A stretch of DNA of 64,000 nucleotides from Leptotrichia sp. oral taxon 223 (GTDB lineage Bacteria; Fusobacteriota; Fusobacteriia; Fusobacteriales; Leptotrichiaceae). Below are positions 46,964-56,745 of the stretch, in pieces. Made by a program: the position numbers and the translations under genes. Every line of letters begins with the position of its first letter. Position 1 is the first letter of the stretch. Under the pieces are notes generated by a model. The model saw only the letters and a program-made list of their open reading frames with translations, did no database searches and had not been told where the DNA came from. The stretch is taken from positions 1,116,001 through 1,180,000 of the forward strand of contig NZ_JABXYU010000001.1 of assembly GCF_013394795.1 (NCBI RefSeq), given 5' to 3'.

Positions 46964-46992
46964 ATTATAACAAAAAAAACTAACAAAATCAA
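46964..46992 (-). promoter_or_regulatory. Promoter of rpsF-ssb-rpsR
   Basis: On the minus strand TTGATT (46992-46987) and TATAAT (46969-46964) are 17 bases apart. Confidence 0.8.
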
Positions 46993-47044
46993 GCCATTTT
47001 CAAAATTATTTATACCGTCTTCTTTTTTTCAAAATTTGAATAGA

Positions 47045-47083
47045 CAAAAATAAAACTATTTAAGATTATCCGCTAAATAGTTT
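47045..47083 (-). terminator. Terminator of the dcw operon (after ftsZ)
   Basis: On the minus strand AAACTATTTA and TAAATAGTTT form a perfect 10-bp stem followed by TATTTTTG, about 60 bases past the ftsZ stop codon. Confidence 0.88.
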
Positions 47084-47141
47084 GTATTTTTATAATAAAT
47101 TGTTTTAAAATAACTTTCTTTGCATTAGGCTTGTTTTTTGA

Positions 47142-48263
47142 TTACTCTTCAAAAAATGGCGGCAATACAAAATTATCATCCTCTTCTTTGTCTTCTTCGT
47201 AACCATCTTCTTCATTTTGATAATTATTTTCTTCATCAGCTTCTTCCACTTTATTTTCTACGTCTGCTTTTTCTTCTTCCGGTGCAAACCTAATTGTTCT
47301 TGAAGCTTCTTCTGGATTAGTTGTTAAAAATTCTTCCTGAAAATCTGTCGCTACCAGTGACACGCTTATTGTGCCTTCCAGTTCAGGCTCCATAATGTAT
47401 CCCCATAATAAGTTAGCCTTATCATGCCCTGCTTTTTCTGCGATTGTCTGAGCAACTTCCTGTATTTCCTGTAACCCAATATCCGGCCCAGCTGTAACGT
47501 TTATCAAGATTTTTCTTGCTCCTTCAATGGATTTTTCCAGCAATGGGCTGTTTAATGCCTGTGCTGTTGCACTCTTAGCTTTTTCATCGCCATTTGCCTC
47601 TCCAAATCCTAACATTGCAATTCCTGAGTTTTGCATAATGGATTTTACATCTGCAAAATCCAAGTTTACAATCCCTTGTTTTGTAATCAAGTCAGAAATC
47701 CCTTTTATTCCCATTTTCAAAACGCTATTCGCTTCTTTAAAGGCATTCATCAATGAAATATTCATTCCTGGTATTTCAAAAAGCCTGTCATTTGGAATGG
47801 CAATTAATGTGTCCACATTTTCTCTTAAATTATCAATTCCAACTGCAGCATTATTTTTCTTTAATGGCCCTTCAAATCCAAATGGCTTTGTAACAATTGC
47901 TACAGTTAAAATTCCCATTGCTTTTGCAACTTCAGCAATTATTGGAGATGCTCCTGTACCTGTTCCACCACCCATTCCAGCAGTTATGAACAGCATATCT
48001 GTTCCTTCTAGCACTTCTTTTATTTTTTCTTCTGATTCCTTTGCCGCAATCCTCCCTTTTTCAGGATCCGCTCCAGCCCCCATTCCTCGCCCTAAAAGAA
48101 CTTTTATAGGTGCTTTTGATCTATCTAAATCCTGCTGATCTGTATTTATCGCTATAAAATCAACAGTCGTTATATTACTTTCAATCATATCGTTTATTGC
48201 ATTTCCACCAGCTCCACCTACTCCCACTACTTTCAGTTTCGCTGCATTACTAAAGTTATCCAT
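47142..48263 (-). CDS. ftsZ: Cell division protein FtsZ
   Basis: A 373-residue tubulin-like GTPase that forms the division ring. It has VGVGGAGGNAINDM near 13-26, the GTP signature GGGTGTGASPIIAEVAK near 100-116, and NLDFADVKSIM. The linker is acidic and the last residues read NFVLPPFFEE. The usual C-terminal peptide that binds FtsA/ZipA (such as DIPAFLRKR-type) ends basic; here it is acidic, which is odd. It follows ftsQ directly, without ftsA. Confidence 0.97.
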   Translation of the reverse strand: MDNFSNAAKLKVVGVGGAGGNAINDMIESNITTVDFIAINTDQQDLDRSKAPIKVLLGRGMGAGADPEKGRIAAKESEEKIKEVLEGTDMLFITAGMGGGTGTGASPIIAEVAKAMGILTVAIVTKPFGFEGPLKKNNAAVGIDNLRENVDTLIAIPNDRLFEIPGMNISLMNAFKEANSVLKMGIKGISDLITKQGIVNLDFADVKSIMQNSGIAMLGFGEANGDEKAKSATAQALNSPLLEKSIEGARKILINVTAGPDIGLQEIQEVAQTIAEKAGHDKANLLWGYIMEPELEGTISVSLVATDFQEEFLTTNPEEASRTIRFAPEEEKADVENKVEEADEENNYQNEEDGYEEDKEEDDNFVLPPFFEE

Positions 48264-48337
48264 TTTTTCTTTGCTACTTAAGATTACTATAACTTAATTA
48301 AAGTAGCTTCTCCTTTCTCTTATTTTAACACACAGTA

Positions 48338-49009
48338 TTATTTCACAACAATATCTATAAATCTCAAATCCATAGAAGTTACGGGTCTTTCTTTTTTTAT
48401 CTTTTCGTACAGTTTATATGCATCATTATATTTTTTTTCCGTTACTAAAGTATCTGTTATAATTTTTACATTATTATTAAGTATTATTTCATAATTTTTT
48501 TCAGATTGCCGTATTTCTGAAATCATAGCATAAAAGTCTTTATTTTTTATTTTAGAAAGTATTGTTTTTATTTGATTTAAACTTTCATCACTTGTGTAAT
48601 CTATTACAGGAATATTTTTTGAAGGATCTTCTAAAATATCACCGTATATATTTAAATCTTTATCTGCTAAAAGTGTTTTATCTCCCTTTTTCACATACGC
48701 ATAAGGCTCCCTTTCTTCCAGAATTACCTTTATTTTGCTTGGAAAAAGTTTTTTTACCGATACTTTTTTTACTCTCACATCGGTTTTTATAAGATTTTCA
48801 ATTTCATTGGTGTTTAGATACACAATATTTTTACCTTTCATCTGTTCCAACTGAACAGCTATATCCTGCTTTAACAATTTTGAATGCCCTTCTATTAGAA
48901 CTTCCTGAATTTTAAAATAATCCGTATCTACAAATCTTTTACCAAAAAACATCATTCCCGCCAATAAAAATAATAAAATTAATACCTTAACTGACTTTTT
49001 CATATTCAA
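48338..49009 (-). CDS. ftsQ: Cell division protein FtsQ/DivIB
   Basis: A 223-residue bitopic membrane protein. The N-terminal segment KVLILLFLLAGMMFFGKRF is the single membrane helix, followed by a POTRA domain (FKIQEVLIEGHSKLLKQDIA) and the FtsQ beta domain (KIKVILEEREPYAYVKKGDK). It joins FtsB/FtsL at the septum. Position between murB and ftsZ supports the call. Confidence 0.88.
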   Translation of the reverse strand: MNMKKSVKVLILLFLLAGMMFFGKRFVDTDYFKIQEVLIEGHSKLLKQDIAVQLEQMKGKNIVYLNTNEIENLIKTDVRVKKVSVKKLFPSKIKVILEEREPYAYVKKGDKTLLADKDLNIYGDILEDPSKNIPVIDYTSDESLNQIKTILSKIKNKDFYAMISEIRQSEKNYEIILNNNVKIITDTLVTEKKYNDAYKLYEKIKKERPVTSMDLRFIDIVVK

Positions 49010-49146
49010 ACTCCGTTTTTTCTATTATTATACACTTTTTTTTGATTTTATTCAACATATTAAATAAATTTATTTAAATTTATGATAAAATTAATCAAAA
49101 ACTAAGTTCAAATGCTTAGGCTTGTTCATTGATATCTGATTTGAAA

Positions 49147-50019
49147 TCAACCTTTCAGTATTACTATTTCTGTTTCCAGCTTTGCTCCAGATTTTTCAAA
49201 GACAGTTTCCTTTACATGTTCAATAACAGAAATAACGTCATTAAAAGTGGCATTTCCTAAATTTGTTATAAAATTTGGATGTTTTGGCGAAACTGCCGCA
49301 TCTCCAACTCTATACCCCTTTAAACCAGCATCAGAAATAAGTCTTGCCGCAAATGTCCCTTCTGGATTTTTAAATGTACTTCCTAAATTAGGCAAGTCTA
49401 GCGGATGCTTTGCTTTTCTCTGTTCCCTCTTATCTTCTGAAGCAGCCTTGTCAAATCCGAACCCAAATTTGAAAAGGGCAGAAACTACAATCCATTTGTT
49501 TTCCTTTATCTCAGTAGTTCTGTATTTAAAGTTCAAGTCTGCTGTCCTAATTTTTACAATTTCTCCGTTATTTTTACAGACTTCCACTTCTTCAATGCAG
49601 TCAAAAATTTCTGTTCCGTAAGCTCCACCATTCATATTTACAAGTCCGCCAACAGATCCTGGAATGCCCGTAATATTTTCCAGTCCTGAATAATTATGTT
49701 TTTCCATAAAATCTATTAAATCGTCCAGATCCAGTCCAGCTTCCACTCTTACCAAATCATAGCTGTCCTCTTTTTCCCCGTTTTCAACTTTTTCCTCAAC
49801 TGTTATATTTTTTAACCTTTTCAATGACAAAAAGCTTATATCCAAATTTCCGTCATTAATAAGGGTATTTGTTCCATTTCCTAAAAGGAAAATATTATTT
49901 CTGGTTTGTAAAACTTCTTTTAATTCATTTTTGTCATCTATGAAAATAAGCTCTTTTGCCGTTCCGCCAACTTTCATATTTGAATATTCCTTCATCTTGG
50001 CATTTTTTATTATTTCCAT
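49147..50019 (-). CDS. murB: UDP-N-acetylenolpyruvoylglucosamine reductase
   Basis: A 290-residue FAD enzyme that completes UDP-MurNAc. The FAD-binding motif is FLLGNGTNTLIND, the domain IITGIPGSVGG-type region reads LENITGIPGSVGGLVNMNGG, and the catalytic Ser region is LPNLGSTFKNPEG. The short length fits the type II enzyme lacking the extra loop. Confidence 0.96.
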   Translation of the reverse strand: MEIIKNAKMKEYSNMKVGGTAKELIFIDDKNELKEVLQTRNNIFLLGNGTNTLINDGNLDISFLSLKRLKNITVEEKVENGEKEDSYDLVRVEAGLDLDDLIDFMEKHNYSGLENITGIPGSVGGLVNMNGGAYGTEIFDCIEEVEVCKNNGEIVKIRTADLNFKYRTTEIKENKWIVVSALFKFGFGFDKAASEDKREQRKAKHPLDLPNLGSTFKNPEGTFAARLISDAGLKGYRVGDAAVSPKHPNFITNLGNATFNDVISVIEHVKETVFEKSGAKLETEIVILKG

Positions 50020-50095
50020 TTTTTATTTTACTCTCACTTTCTATGAATCTTTGTATAAGCGTTATTGTATCAGTTATTCTACAATATTATTTATT

Positions 50096-51457
50096 CTAAC
50101 CATCAATTTCCATCTTTTTCAAGTCATTTGCAATCTCATGAGCCACTCTTGATACGCTTCCAGCTCCCATAAATACATAAGTATTTCCACTATTTCTATC
50201 ATTTTTTATAATGTCTTCTATTTCTTCCTGAGTTTGCACCCTGACATTTCCTCCGATTTTTTCTGCAAGCAATTCTGAAGTTACACCGTAAGTGTTATCC
50301 TCGCTTGCTGCATATATTGGAAGTAAAATCAAGTCATCAGCGTCTTTTAATGAAGTTACGAAATCATCAAAGAAAAATTTTGTGCGGCTGTATCTGTGAG
50401 GCTGGAAAATTACAGTTACTTTGCCTTTTTCAGTATTATGTGCCGCATTGATTGTTACTTTCACTTCTGTTGGATGATGTGCATAGTCGTCAATTAATCT
50501 CAAATTATTATCGTAAATAACTTGGTATCTTCTGTTTGCGCCTTTAAATTTTAAGATTCTTTCCTTTACTTTTTTCATATTGCAGTTAAATTCATGGGCA
50601 AAATAAATTACCGGAAGTGAATTTGAAACATTATGATCTCCTGGAATGCTCAAGCTGAATGTGCCCAAATCTTCACCTTTTTTCACAACTTCAAAACTTG
50701 TTATTCCATCCTCCACTCTTATATTTTTGGCGTAAATATCAGCCGTTTCATCTTTTATGCTATACCAGACCACATTTTTATTTTTTATATTAAGCCCAAC
50801 TTTTCCAACAGTATCCATGCAAAGAACAGCAATTTTTTCGGTACTGTCGATAAACTGCTCAAATGATTTCTTTATATTTTCAAAAGTTCCGTGATGATCC
50901 AAATGATCAGCCTCCACATTTGTTACAACAGAATATTTTGGTTTTATGTATAAAAATGAATTGTCACTTTCATCAGCTTCGGCAATAAAATATTCTGAGT
51001 TCCCAATCTGACTGTTACTGCTTATTTCTGGAATAATTCCTCCTACCACTATAAACGGCTCCTTTTCCAAAAGTGCCACGCTCATCATTGAACTTGTAGT
51101 AGTCTTTCCGTGAGTTCCTGCCACAGCGATTCCATCAAATCTATTCATTATTTCAGCAAGCAGCTCCCCTCTTTTTATTTTTTTTATATTATTATCAACA
51201 ATATATTTGTATTCAGGGTTTGTTTCTCTTATTGCAGTTGAATATACAAATAAATCTATCCCTTTATCCTTTACATTTTCTTCCACTTGCCCTATGTAAA
51301 CTTTTATTCCCATATCTTCCATATCTTTAGTTACAGGCTTTCTTTCCAAATCTGAACCTGCCACATTAAATCCGTCCGATGCCAGAATTTTTGCAAGTCC
51401 GCTCATTCCAATTCCGTTTATTCCGCTAAAATATACGTTATTTACTTTTGTTAGCAT
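50096..51457 (-). CDS. murC: UDP-N-acetylmuramate-L-alanine ligase
   Basis: A 453-residue ATP-dependent ligase that adds L-Ala to UDP-MurNAc. It has VYFSGINGIGMSGLAKILAS at the N-terminal Rossmann part, P-loop AGTHGKTTTSSM near 110, and the DDYAHHPTEVKVT motif near 320. Its 3' end nearly abuts murB. Confidence 0.97.
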   Translation of the reverse strand: MLTKVNNVYFSGINGIGMSGLAKILASDGFNVAGSDLERKPVTKDMEDMGIKVYIGQVEENVKDKGIDLFVYSTAIRETNPEYKYIVDNNIKKIKRGELLAEIMNRFDGIAVAGTHGKTTTSSMMSVALLEKEPFIVVGGIIPEISSNSQIGNSEYFIAEADESDNSFLYIKPKYSVVTNVEADHLDHHGTFENIKKSFEQFIDSTEKIAVLCMDTVGKVGLNIKNKNVVWYSIKDETADIYAKNIRVEDGITSFEVVKKGEDLGTFSLSIPGDHNVSNSLPVIYFAHEFNCNMKKVKERILKFKGANRRYQVIYDNNLRLIDDYAHHPTEVKVTINAAHNTEKGKVTVIFQPHRYSRTKFFFDDFVTSLKDADDLILLPIYAASEDNTYGVTSELLAEKIGGNVRVQTQEEIEDIIKNDRNSGNTYVFMGAGSVSRVAHEIANDLKKMEIDG

Positions 51458-51498
51458 TTCTCCTCCAAATTTTCTTTTCTTGTTGTTAGTTTATTTAT

Positions 51499-52548
51499 TC
51501 AAATTCCCATTTCTTTTACTATTATTTCTGCTGAATTGCCTTTTTTCAAGGTTTTTACATTTTCACTCATAAATTCCAGCATTGATGCCTGTCGCACTAT
51601 TGATAATGCTTCGTCTATCGCTTTTTCTGCTGTTTCGTTTGTAAATATTTTTGCACCATTTGCATACTCCAGCACATCTGCATTTTCCTTTTGTCCGACA
51701 AAGTCGTATGGAATCAATACTGACGGTTTTTCAAGCTGGATAAGTTCAGAAATAGTCAAAGCTCCCGCACGGCAGATTACAATATCGGAAGCTGCCATCA
51801 ATTCTGGAACATTTTCAAAATATGGCTCAACCACCGCTGTTCCAAAATCTCTTATTCTGTAAGTTGATGCTTCATAGTTATCTTTTCCTGTCGCCCAGAA
51901 CAATCGTATTCTCTTGTCTTCCATTATCGTTTTCCATTTTTTCAAAATTGCCTCGTTTATATTCTTAGCACCAAGACTTCCACCAATTACAAGAACGACT
52001 CTTTCATCATCCTTTATTCCAAGCTTTCGTCTTTCCTCCTGTTTATTTTTCCCGTAAAACTCTTCCCTCAGCGGATTTCCAGTCACAACAAATTTTCTTT
52101 TATATTTTTCCTTGATGCCTTCAAGTGTATTTTCAAAAGCGATAAATACCTTTTTTGCACCTTTGTAAAACCATTTGTTGGCCTGCCCCATTGTGTGATT
52201 CTGTTCCTGTAAATAATACGGTATTCGTAGCACATTAGCCGCTATTAGCACCGGTATTGTTATATAGTTTCCAAACGCTATAATTTTTGCAGGCTTTTCC
52301 TTTTTTAACAGTTTTATTGCGCCTGCCGTTGCAGTTATCATTTTAAATCCTGATTTTATACTTCTTAACGGCAGTATATCCAGCCCAACAAACCTAAAAT
52401 TTTCATTTGGGACAATATCCTTTTCCATTCTGTGCTTTGTTCCGATAAATAGCGTATCTATGCCCTTTTTCCTAACTTTTTTTGCGATTGACAAGGCTGG
52501 ATAAATATGTCCGCCTGTTCCTCCTGTAGTAAATACTACCTTTTCCAT
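51499..52548 (-). CDS. murG: UDP-GlcNAc:lipid I GlcNAc transferase
   Basis: A 349-residue GT28 glycosyltransferase on the inner face of the membrane; it turns lipid I into lipid II. It has TGGTGGHIYPALSIAKK at the start, LVIGGSLGAKNINEAI near 185 and the UDP-GlcNAc site VICRAGALTISELI near 260. Complete. Confidence 0.97.
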   Translation of the reverse strand: MEKVVFTTGGTGGHIYPALSIAKKVRKKGIDTLFIGTKHRMEKDIVPNENFRFVGLDILPLRSIKSGFKMITATAGAIKLLKKEKPAKIIAFGNYITIPVLIAANVLRIPYYLQEQNHTMGQANKWFYKGAKKVFIAFENTLEGIKEKYKRKFVVTGNPLREEFYGKNKQEERRKLGIKDDERVVLVIGGSLGAKNINEAILKKWKTIMEDKRIRLFWATGKDNYEASTYRIRDFGTAVVEPYFENVPELMAASDIVICRAGALTISELIQLEKPSVLIPYDFVGQKENADVLEYANGAKIFTNETAEKAIDEALSIVRQASMLEFMSENVKTLKKGNSAEIIVKEMGI

Positions 52549-52598
52549 TTTTTATTTTCCCTCTCGTTTTTATTTATTATTCAAAATTTATTTTATTT

Positions 52599-53735
52599 CT
52601 ACATCATATAATCCATTTCCCGCAGTTTATCAAGGTTTCTTCCCATTTCCTGCCTGTATAGCGCCCGCAATATATTATAAACAATTCCTAAAGTCATCAT
52701 AACTACTATCATTGTGCTTCCGCCGTAACTCATCATCGGAAGAGGAATCCCTGTAGAAGGTATCAGCTGGCTTGCAACCGCTACATTTCCAATTATCTGG
52801 GTGGCAAACATTATAAAAATGCCGCTTAATAGATATTTTGCATACAAATCCTTTATTTTTCTCAATGCAATCCCTATTATAATTAACAAGGCCGCATATA
52901 ATCCCAATAAAAACAAGACTCCCAAAAATCCATTTTCCTCAGCAAATCCTGAAAAAACATAATCTGTATGTATTTCCGGCAAAAAATTATATTTCTGCAG
53001 CCCATTTCCATAAAATCTTCCGCTAACTTTTCCATTCGCTATGGCAATCAGCGATTCTGCGGTCTGCCCTCCGCCGTCTTTAGATTTATATTCAACAAGC
53101 CTGTTTACCCTATATCCAACCTTTGTTATCGCAAGCCATCCTCCGATTCCAATTATTGCTGAATAAGTCGAAATTATTGAAAATTTTACTTCCGCAATGA
53201 ATAAATAAGTCAATGCTATTATTGTAATTTGCGCCGTACTGCTAAATGCCTTTTCAAATAAAATAAGAAACATATATATAAATGAACTTATCATCATAAT
53301 TCCACTTGTTATCTTAGGAAATTTTTTTATTTTATTTCGTGTCTTAAATATATAAGCAAGCGTTGATAACGTAATAATTAAAAATAATTTAGCAAATTCT
53401 GAAGGCTGAAGCAGTATTATTTGCAGATCAATCCAGCGTTTTGCTCCATTTACCGTTTTTCCCGCCAGCAGCACCAATATAAGCCCGAAAGCCCCTATAA
53501 CGTATAAATACTTCGCTATATCCTTATACTTCTTATAATTTACATTGGCTGTAAATGCAAACAGCCCCCATCCTACAACTAGCCACATTGCCTGACGCAT
53601 TAAAAAATAATAGCTTTTTCCATATTCCTTTTGCCCTTTTGGAAAACTGAGACTTGCTATCGTTATAAGACTCAATGCTGAAAGCATTATAATTATAATT
53701 ATAAAACTCGTTCCCAATATTTTTTTACTATTCAC
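52599..53735 (-). CDS. ftsW: FtsW-type lipid II polymerase (SEDS family)
   Basis: A 378-residue protein with about ten membrane helices. Conserved elements are NGAKRWIDLQIILLQPSEFA near 112-131 (FtsW/RodA signature), FAEENGFLGVLFLLGLY and STGIPLPMMSYGGSTM. It polymerises septal glycan with a partner transpeptidase. Its place in the dcw operon favours FtsW over RodA. Confidence 0.93.
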   Translation of the reverse strand: MNSKKILGTSFIIIIIMLSALSLITIASLSFPKGQKEYGKSYYFLMRQAMWLVVGWGLFAFTANVNYKKYKDIAKYLYVIGAFGLILVLLAGKTVNGAKRWIDLQIILLQPSEFAKLFLIITLSTLAYIFKTRNKIKKFPKITSGIMMISSFIYMFLILFEKAFSSTAQITIIALTYLFIAEVKFSIISTYSAIIGIGGWLAITKVGYRVNRLVEYKSKDGGGQTAESLIAIANGKVSGRFYGNGLQKYNFLPEIHTDYVFSGFAEENGFLGVLFLLGLYAALLIIIGIALRKIKDLYAKYLLSGIFIMFATQIIGNVAVASQLIPSTGIPLPMMSYGGSTMIVVMMTLGIVYNILRALYRQEMGRNLDKLREMDYMM

Positions 53736-53773
53736 TTTTTTCTCCTAAATTACATTTTTCCAAAAAATAAAAA

Positions 53774-55153
53774 TTATTTTCCTATAATTTTTTGTGTCAA
53801 TTCCTTAAACACTTTTCCTCTATGCTCAAAGCTTTTAAATTGGCAAAAACTTGATGTCGCAGGTGAAAACAGCACTGTCTGGTTTTTTGAAAAATCTAAA
53901 TTTCCCTTCAGACAATTCAGCACATTTTCAACTGTTTCCAAATTCTTATAATTTTTATACCCAATTTTTTCCATATCATTAATCAAAATCTGAGCATTAT
54001 CCCCAATCAGGTAAACAAAGTCAACTTTTTCCTTAACTCTCTCAATCAGAGGCATATTATCAATTTTCTTATCATCTCCTCCTAAAATCATAATAATAGA
54101 ATTATTAAACGAATCAATCGCCTTTAATGTTGATTCTACATTTGTACCCTTAGAGTCATTGATAAACGTCGTATTTTCTTTTACAAAAAAGTTTTCCAGT
54201 CTATGCTCAAGCGCAGTTGTCGATTTTAAAAATTTCACTAATTTTTCATTTTCCACATTCAATATTTTCGCCGAACTTATCAAAAATAACATATTTTCCA
54301 AATTATGTCTACCCTTTAATGACAATTCTTCAGTTTTTAACAAAATTTCTGAAATTTCATCAATTTTTTCACCAAAATTCTGAATTTCATCAATCCGTTT
54401 ATTCAAATCCTTCATTACACGGATATTATTTTCATAAACAAAAACTGTTCCCTTTGCCTCTGTACTCAAATACACCTTTTGAGCCTTTATTTTCTCCTTT
54501 ATCCCGCTTCGTTCATATAGCTTTGCAAAAACTTCATCATCCAGATTAATCAGCGCAAAATCATTTTCTGTCTGCTTATCAAAAATCGCAAACTTTGTAA
54601 TATAGTAATCTTCCACCGTATCATACCGTGTCAGATGATCTGGCGTCAAATTAATTATCCCGGCGATATTTGAATGAATTTGCGGATTATTTTCCAATTG
54701 GTAGCTGCTAAGCTCCAACACAATATAATCCAGCTCTTCCTCATCAGCCACCAGTTTTGCAAATGAAAAACCTGCATTTCCAGCAAGTTTTGCACGAAAT
54801 CCAGCAAAGTTAAGTAATTCTGCCATTTTAGTAGATGTTGTAGTTTTTCCATTTGTCCCAGTAAACGAAATAATTTTTATATTTTTATCCACATATTTAT
54901 AAGCCAGATCAATTTCTGAAATAATCTTAATACCCTTTTCCTTTGCAACTTTCAGAAGTTCCGCCTTCCAAGGAATCCCTGGACTTTTTACTATAAATTC
55001 AATTTTTTCCTCATTCAAAAGTCTAATTCCCTCTGCTGACGGCATCGCAGCCTTGTCATCTATCAAATATACTTCATATCCATTTTTTTCCAGCAGTTCC
55101 TTAGCGCCAAGCCCGCTTAACCCAGCACCAAATACAATTCCCTTTTTATCCAT
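53774..55153 (-). CDS. murD: UDP-MurNAc-L-Ala-D-Glu ligase
   Basis: A 459-residue Mur ligase. It has the N-terminal dinucleotide-like FGAGLSGLGAKELLEKNG, VKSPGIPW, P-loop SFTGTNGKTTTSTKMAE near 96, and the C-terminal LILGGDDKKID-type region (MILGGDDKKIDNMPL) and LFSPATSSFCQFKSFEHRG. Complete. It is separated from mraY by a 412-base gap that contains structured element copy B. Confidence 0.97.
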   Translation of the reverse strand: MDKKGIVFGAGLSGLGAKELLEKNGYEVYLIDDKAAMPSAEGIRLLNEEKIEFIVKSPGIPWKAELLKVAKEKGIKIISEIDLAYKYVDKNIKIISFTGTNGKTTTSTKMAELLNFAGFRAKLAGNAGFSFAKLVADEEELDYIVLELSSYQLENNPQIHSNIAGIINLTPDHLTRYDTVEDYYITKFAIFDKQTENDFALINLDDEVFAKLYERSGIKEKIKAQKVYLSTEAKGTVFVYENNIRVMKDLNKRIDEIQNFGEKIDEISEILLKTEELSLKGRHNLENMLFLISSAKILNVENEKLVKFLKSTTALEHRLENFFVKENTTFINDSKGTNVESTLKAIDSFNNSIIMILGGDDKKIDNMPLIERVKEKVDFVYLIGDNAQILINDMEKIGYKNYKNLETVENVLNCLKGNLDFSKNQTVLFSPATSSFCQFKSFEHRGKVFKELTQKIIGK

Positions 55154-55195
55154 GTGATTTTTTCCTCTTTCTATTATTTATTTTATATTTCTAAA

Positions 55196-55536
55196 TTCCA
55201 AATTCTTAAGTACTCAACTAAATTATTTTTTATAAAAGTAAATTATTGTTAATAAATATTATTTCTTTTATTTTTTATGTTATTTTTTATTTCAACGCAA
55301 AGGGGAACAGTCGCCATCCCCTTTTATTTCGCAATATTAGTTATTTCAATTTCTTCAAATTATAGCATCTGAAGATTTTGGCGAAAGTGCTACGCACTAA
55401 TCCCCGCTTGTCTAAGCAGTAGTCAATTATACAATGTTAAAATAACCGTTATTGCGAAAGAGGGCATGGCGTTTGATGCCCTTACGTTAGAAAAATTACT
55501 TAGTTAAATACTCAAAGATAAAATTTAAAATTAGTT
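55196..55536. repeat. Structured intergenic element, copy B
   Basis: Related to copy A. Hairpin 1 (55299-55324) has stem AAAGGGGA/TCCCCTTT and a loop containing CAGTCGCC. Hairpin 2 (55461-55482) has stem AGGGCAT/ATGCCCT and loop GGCGTTTG, in the context GGGCATGGCGTTTGATGCCC. Between them are a small hairpin AGTGCtacGCACT and the motif CTTGTCTAAGCA. The outer edges TTCTTAAGTA (left) and ATACTCAAAGATAAAATTTA (right) match the edges of copy A. No ORF. Confidence 0.65.
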
Positions 55537-55537
55537 T

Positions 55538-55557
55538 GCAGGGGAAAAATCCCCTGC
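55538..55557. terminator. GC-rich hairpin after mraY
   Basis: GCAGGGGA and TCCCCTGC enclose a 4-base loop directly after the mraY stop codon. On the minus strand no T-run follows, so it may be an mRNA-stabilising or partial stop structure. On the plus strand a T-rich stretch follows. Confidence 0.5.
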
Positions 55558-55565
55558 TTTATTAT

Positions 55566-56654
55566 TTATCTTAATTTCAAAATTACAAATGTTAATAGAC
55601 ATGTCATTATTGAAACAATCCAGAATCTTATTGTAACTTTTGTTTCAGGAAGCCCTAGTAGTTCAAAGTGATGGTGAATTGGAGCCATCTTGAATACCCG
55701 TTTTCCAAAAGTTTTAAAATGCCAGACTTGAATCATAACTGACAAGGCCTCCATAATAAATATAAATCCAGCAATTGGCAATAACAATTCCTGTTTTATG
55801 AAAATAACGATAATTCCTAAAATTCCTCCCAGTGTCAGAGAGCCAGTATCTCCCATAAATACTTGCGCCGGATAAAAATTGTACCATAAAAAACCAATTA
55901 ACGCACCTATTACCGAAGCTAGGTAAACTGTTATTTCTGATACTTCTGGAATATGATACAGATTTAAATATTTTGCATAATTATGGTGTCCTGTCAAATA
56001 TGTTATTATAAGAAGCGTAATACTTACTACAATTATTGGCCCACTTACAAGTCCGTCCAGCCCGTCTGTCAAGTTTACCGCATTTGAAGAGCCAATAATT
56101 ACAAATCCCATAAATATGAAAAATAAAATAGGCGTTATATATAAATATGAATTTTTAAATAATGGATTTACTATTGAAAAATCAACCGTTTTATTAACCA
56201 GTCCAAATTTATATACAAACAAAAATGTCAATGCTGTAATGATAAGCTGTCCCAATATTTTTTTCTTTCCAGAAAGTCCGCTTTTATGTCTTGTTAATTT
56301 CAAATAATCATCATAAAACCCAATTGTCGTAAATAAAATTGTAATTATAAACAGAAATACAATAAATTTATTTGTGAAATTACCAGCGATGGCAGTTGCA
56401 AATAAAATTGCGCCAATTATTAAAAGCCCTCCCATTGTAGGCGTTCCCGACTTGTCAAAATGTGATTTAGGCCCTTCCTCCCTTGCTGTATCTCCATATT
56501 TTTTCTTTTTAAGCCAGGCAATGAACGGCTTACCCAAAATCAGCATAAACAAAAACCCGATCATAAACGCCACAGATGCCCTCAACATTATTGATTTAAA
56601 AACACGTAAAACTCTCCAGTTATTTATAAATAACTCTTGCAGTAAATATAACAT
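55566..56654 (-). CDS. mraY: Phospho-MurNAc-pentapeptide transferase
   Basis: A 362-residue membrane enzyme that makes lipid I. It carries GPKSHFDKSGTPTMGGLLI near 61-79, the Asp motif GFYDDYLKLTRHKSGLSGKK, NAVNLTDGLDGLVSGP and the C-terminal MAPIHHHFELLGLPETKV. About ten helices. A 25-residue N-terminal extension precedes the usual start. It sits 91 bases after murF. Confidence 0.97.
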   Translation of the reverse strand: MLYLLQELFINNWRVLRVFKSIMLRASVAFMIGFLFMLILGKPFIAWLKKKKYGDTAREEGPKSHFDKSGTPTMGGLLIIGAILFATAIAGNFTNKFIVFLFIITILFTTIGFYDDYLKLTRHKSGLSGKKKILGQLIITALTFLFVYKFGLVNKTVDFSIVNPLFKNSYLYITPILFFIFMGFVIIGSSNAVNLTDGLDGLVSGPIIVVSITLLIITYLTGHHNYAKYLNLYHIPEVSEITVYLASVIGALIGFLWYNFYPAQVFMGDTGSLTLGGILGIIVIFIKQELLLPIAGFIFIMEALSVMIQVWHFKTFGKRVFKMAPIHHHFELLGLPETKVTIRFWIVSIMTCLLTFVILKLR

Positions 56655-56745
56655 TCCTTATTGTAGAATTTTTTTACTCAATAATCCATACTCAAACAAA
56701 TTATGCAGTAATAAAAAACTCTTCTCCTTTCTTCATTTAAAATAT

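Larger units (their letters stand above)
55154..55565. other. Gap inside the mur operon
   Basis: No gene is seen in the 412 bases between mraY and murD, an unusual distance in this operon. It holds structured repeat copy B (55196-55536) and a GC-rich hairpin at 55538-55557. A weak promoter for murD cannot be excluded. Confidence 0.6.
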
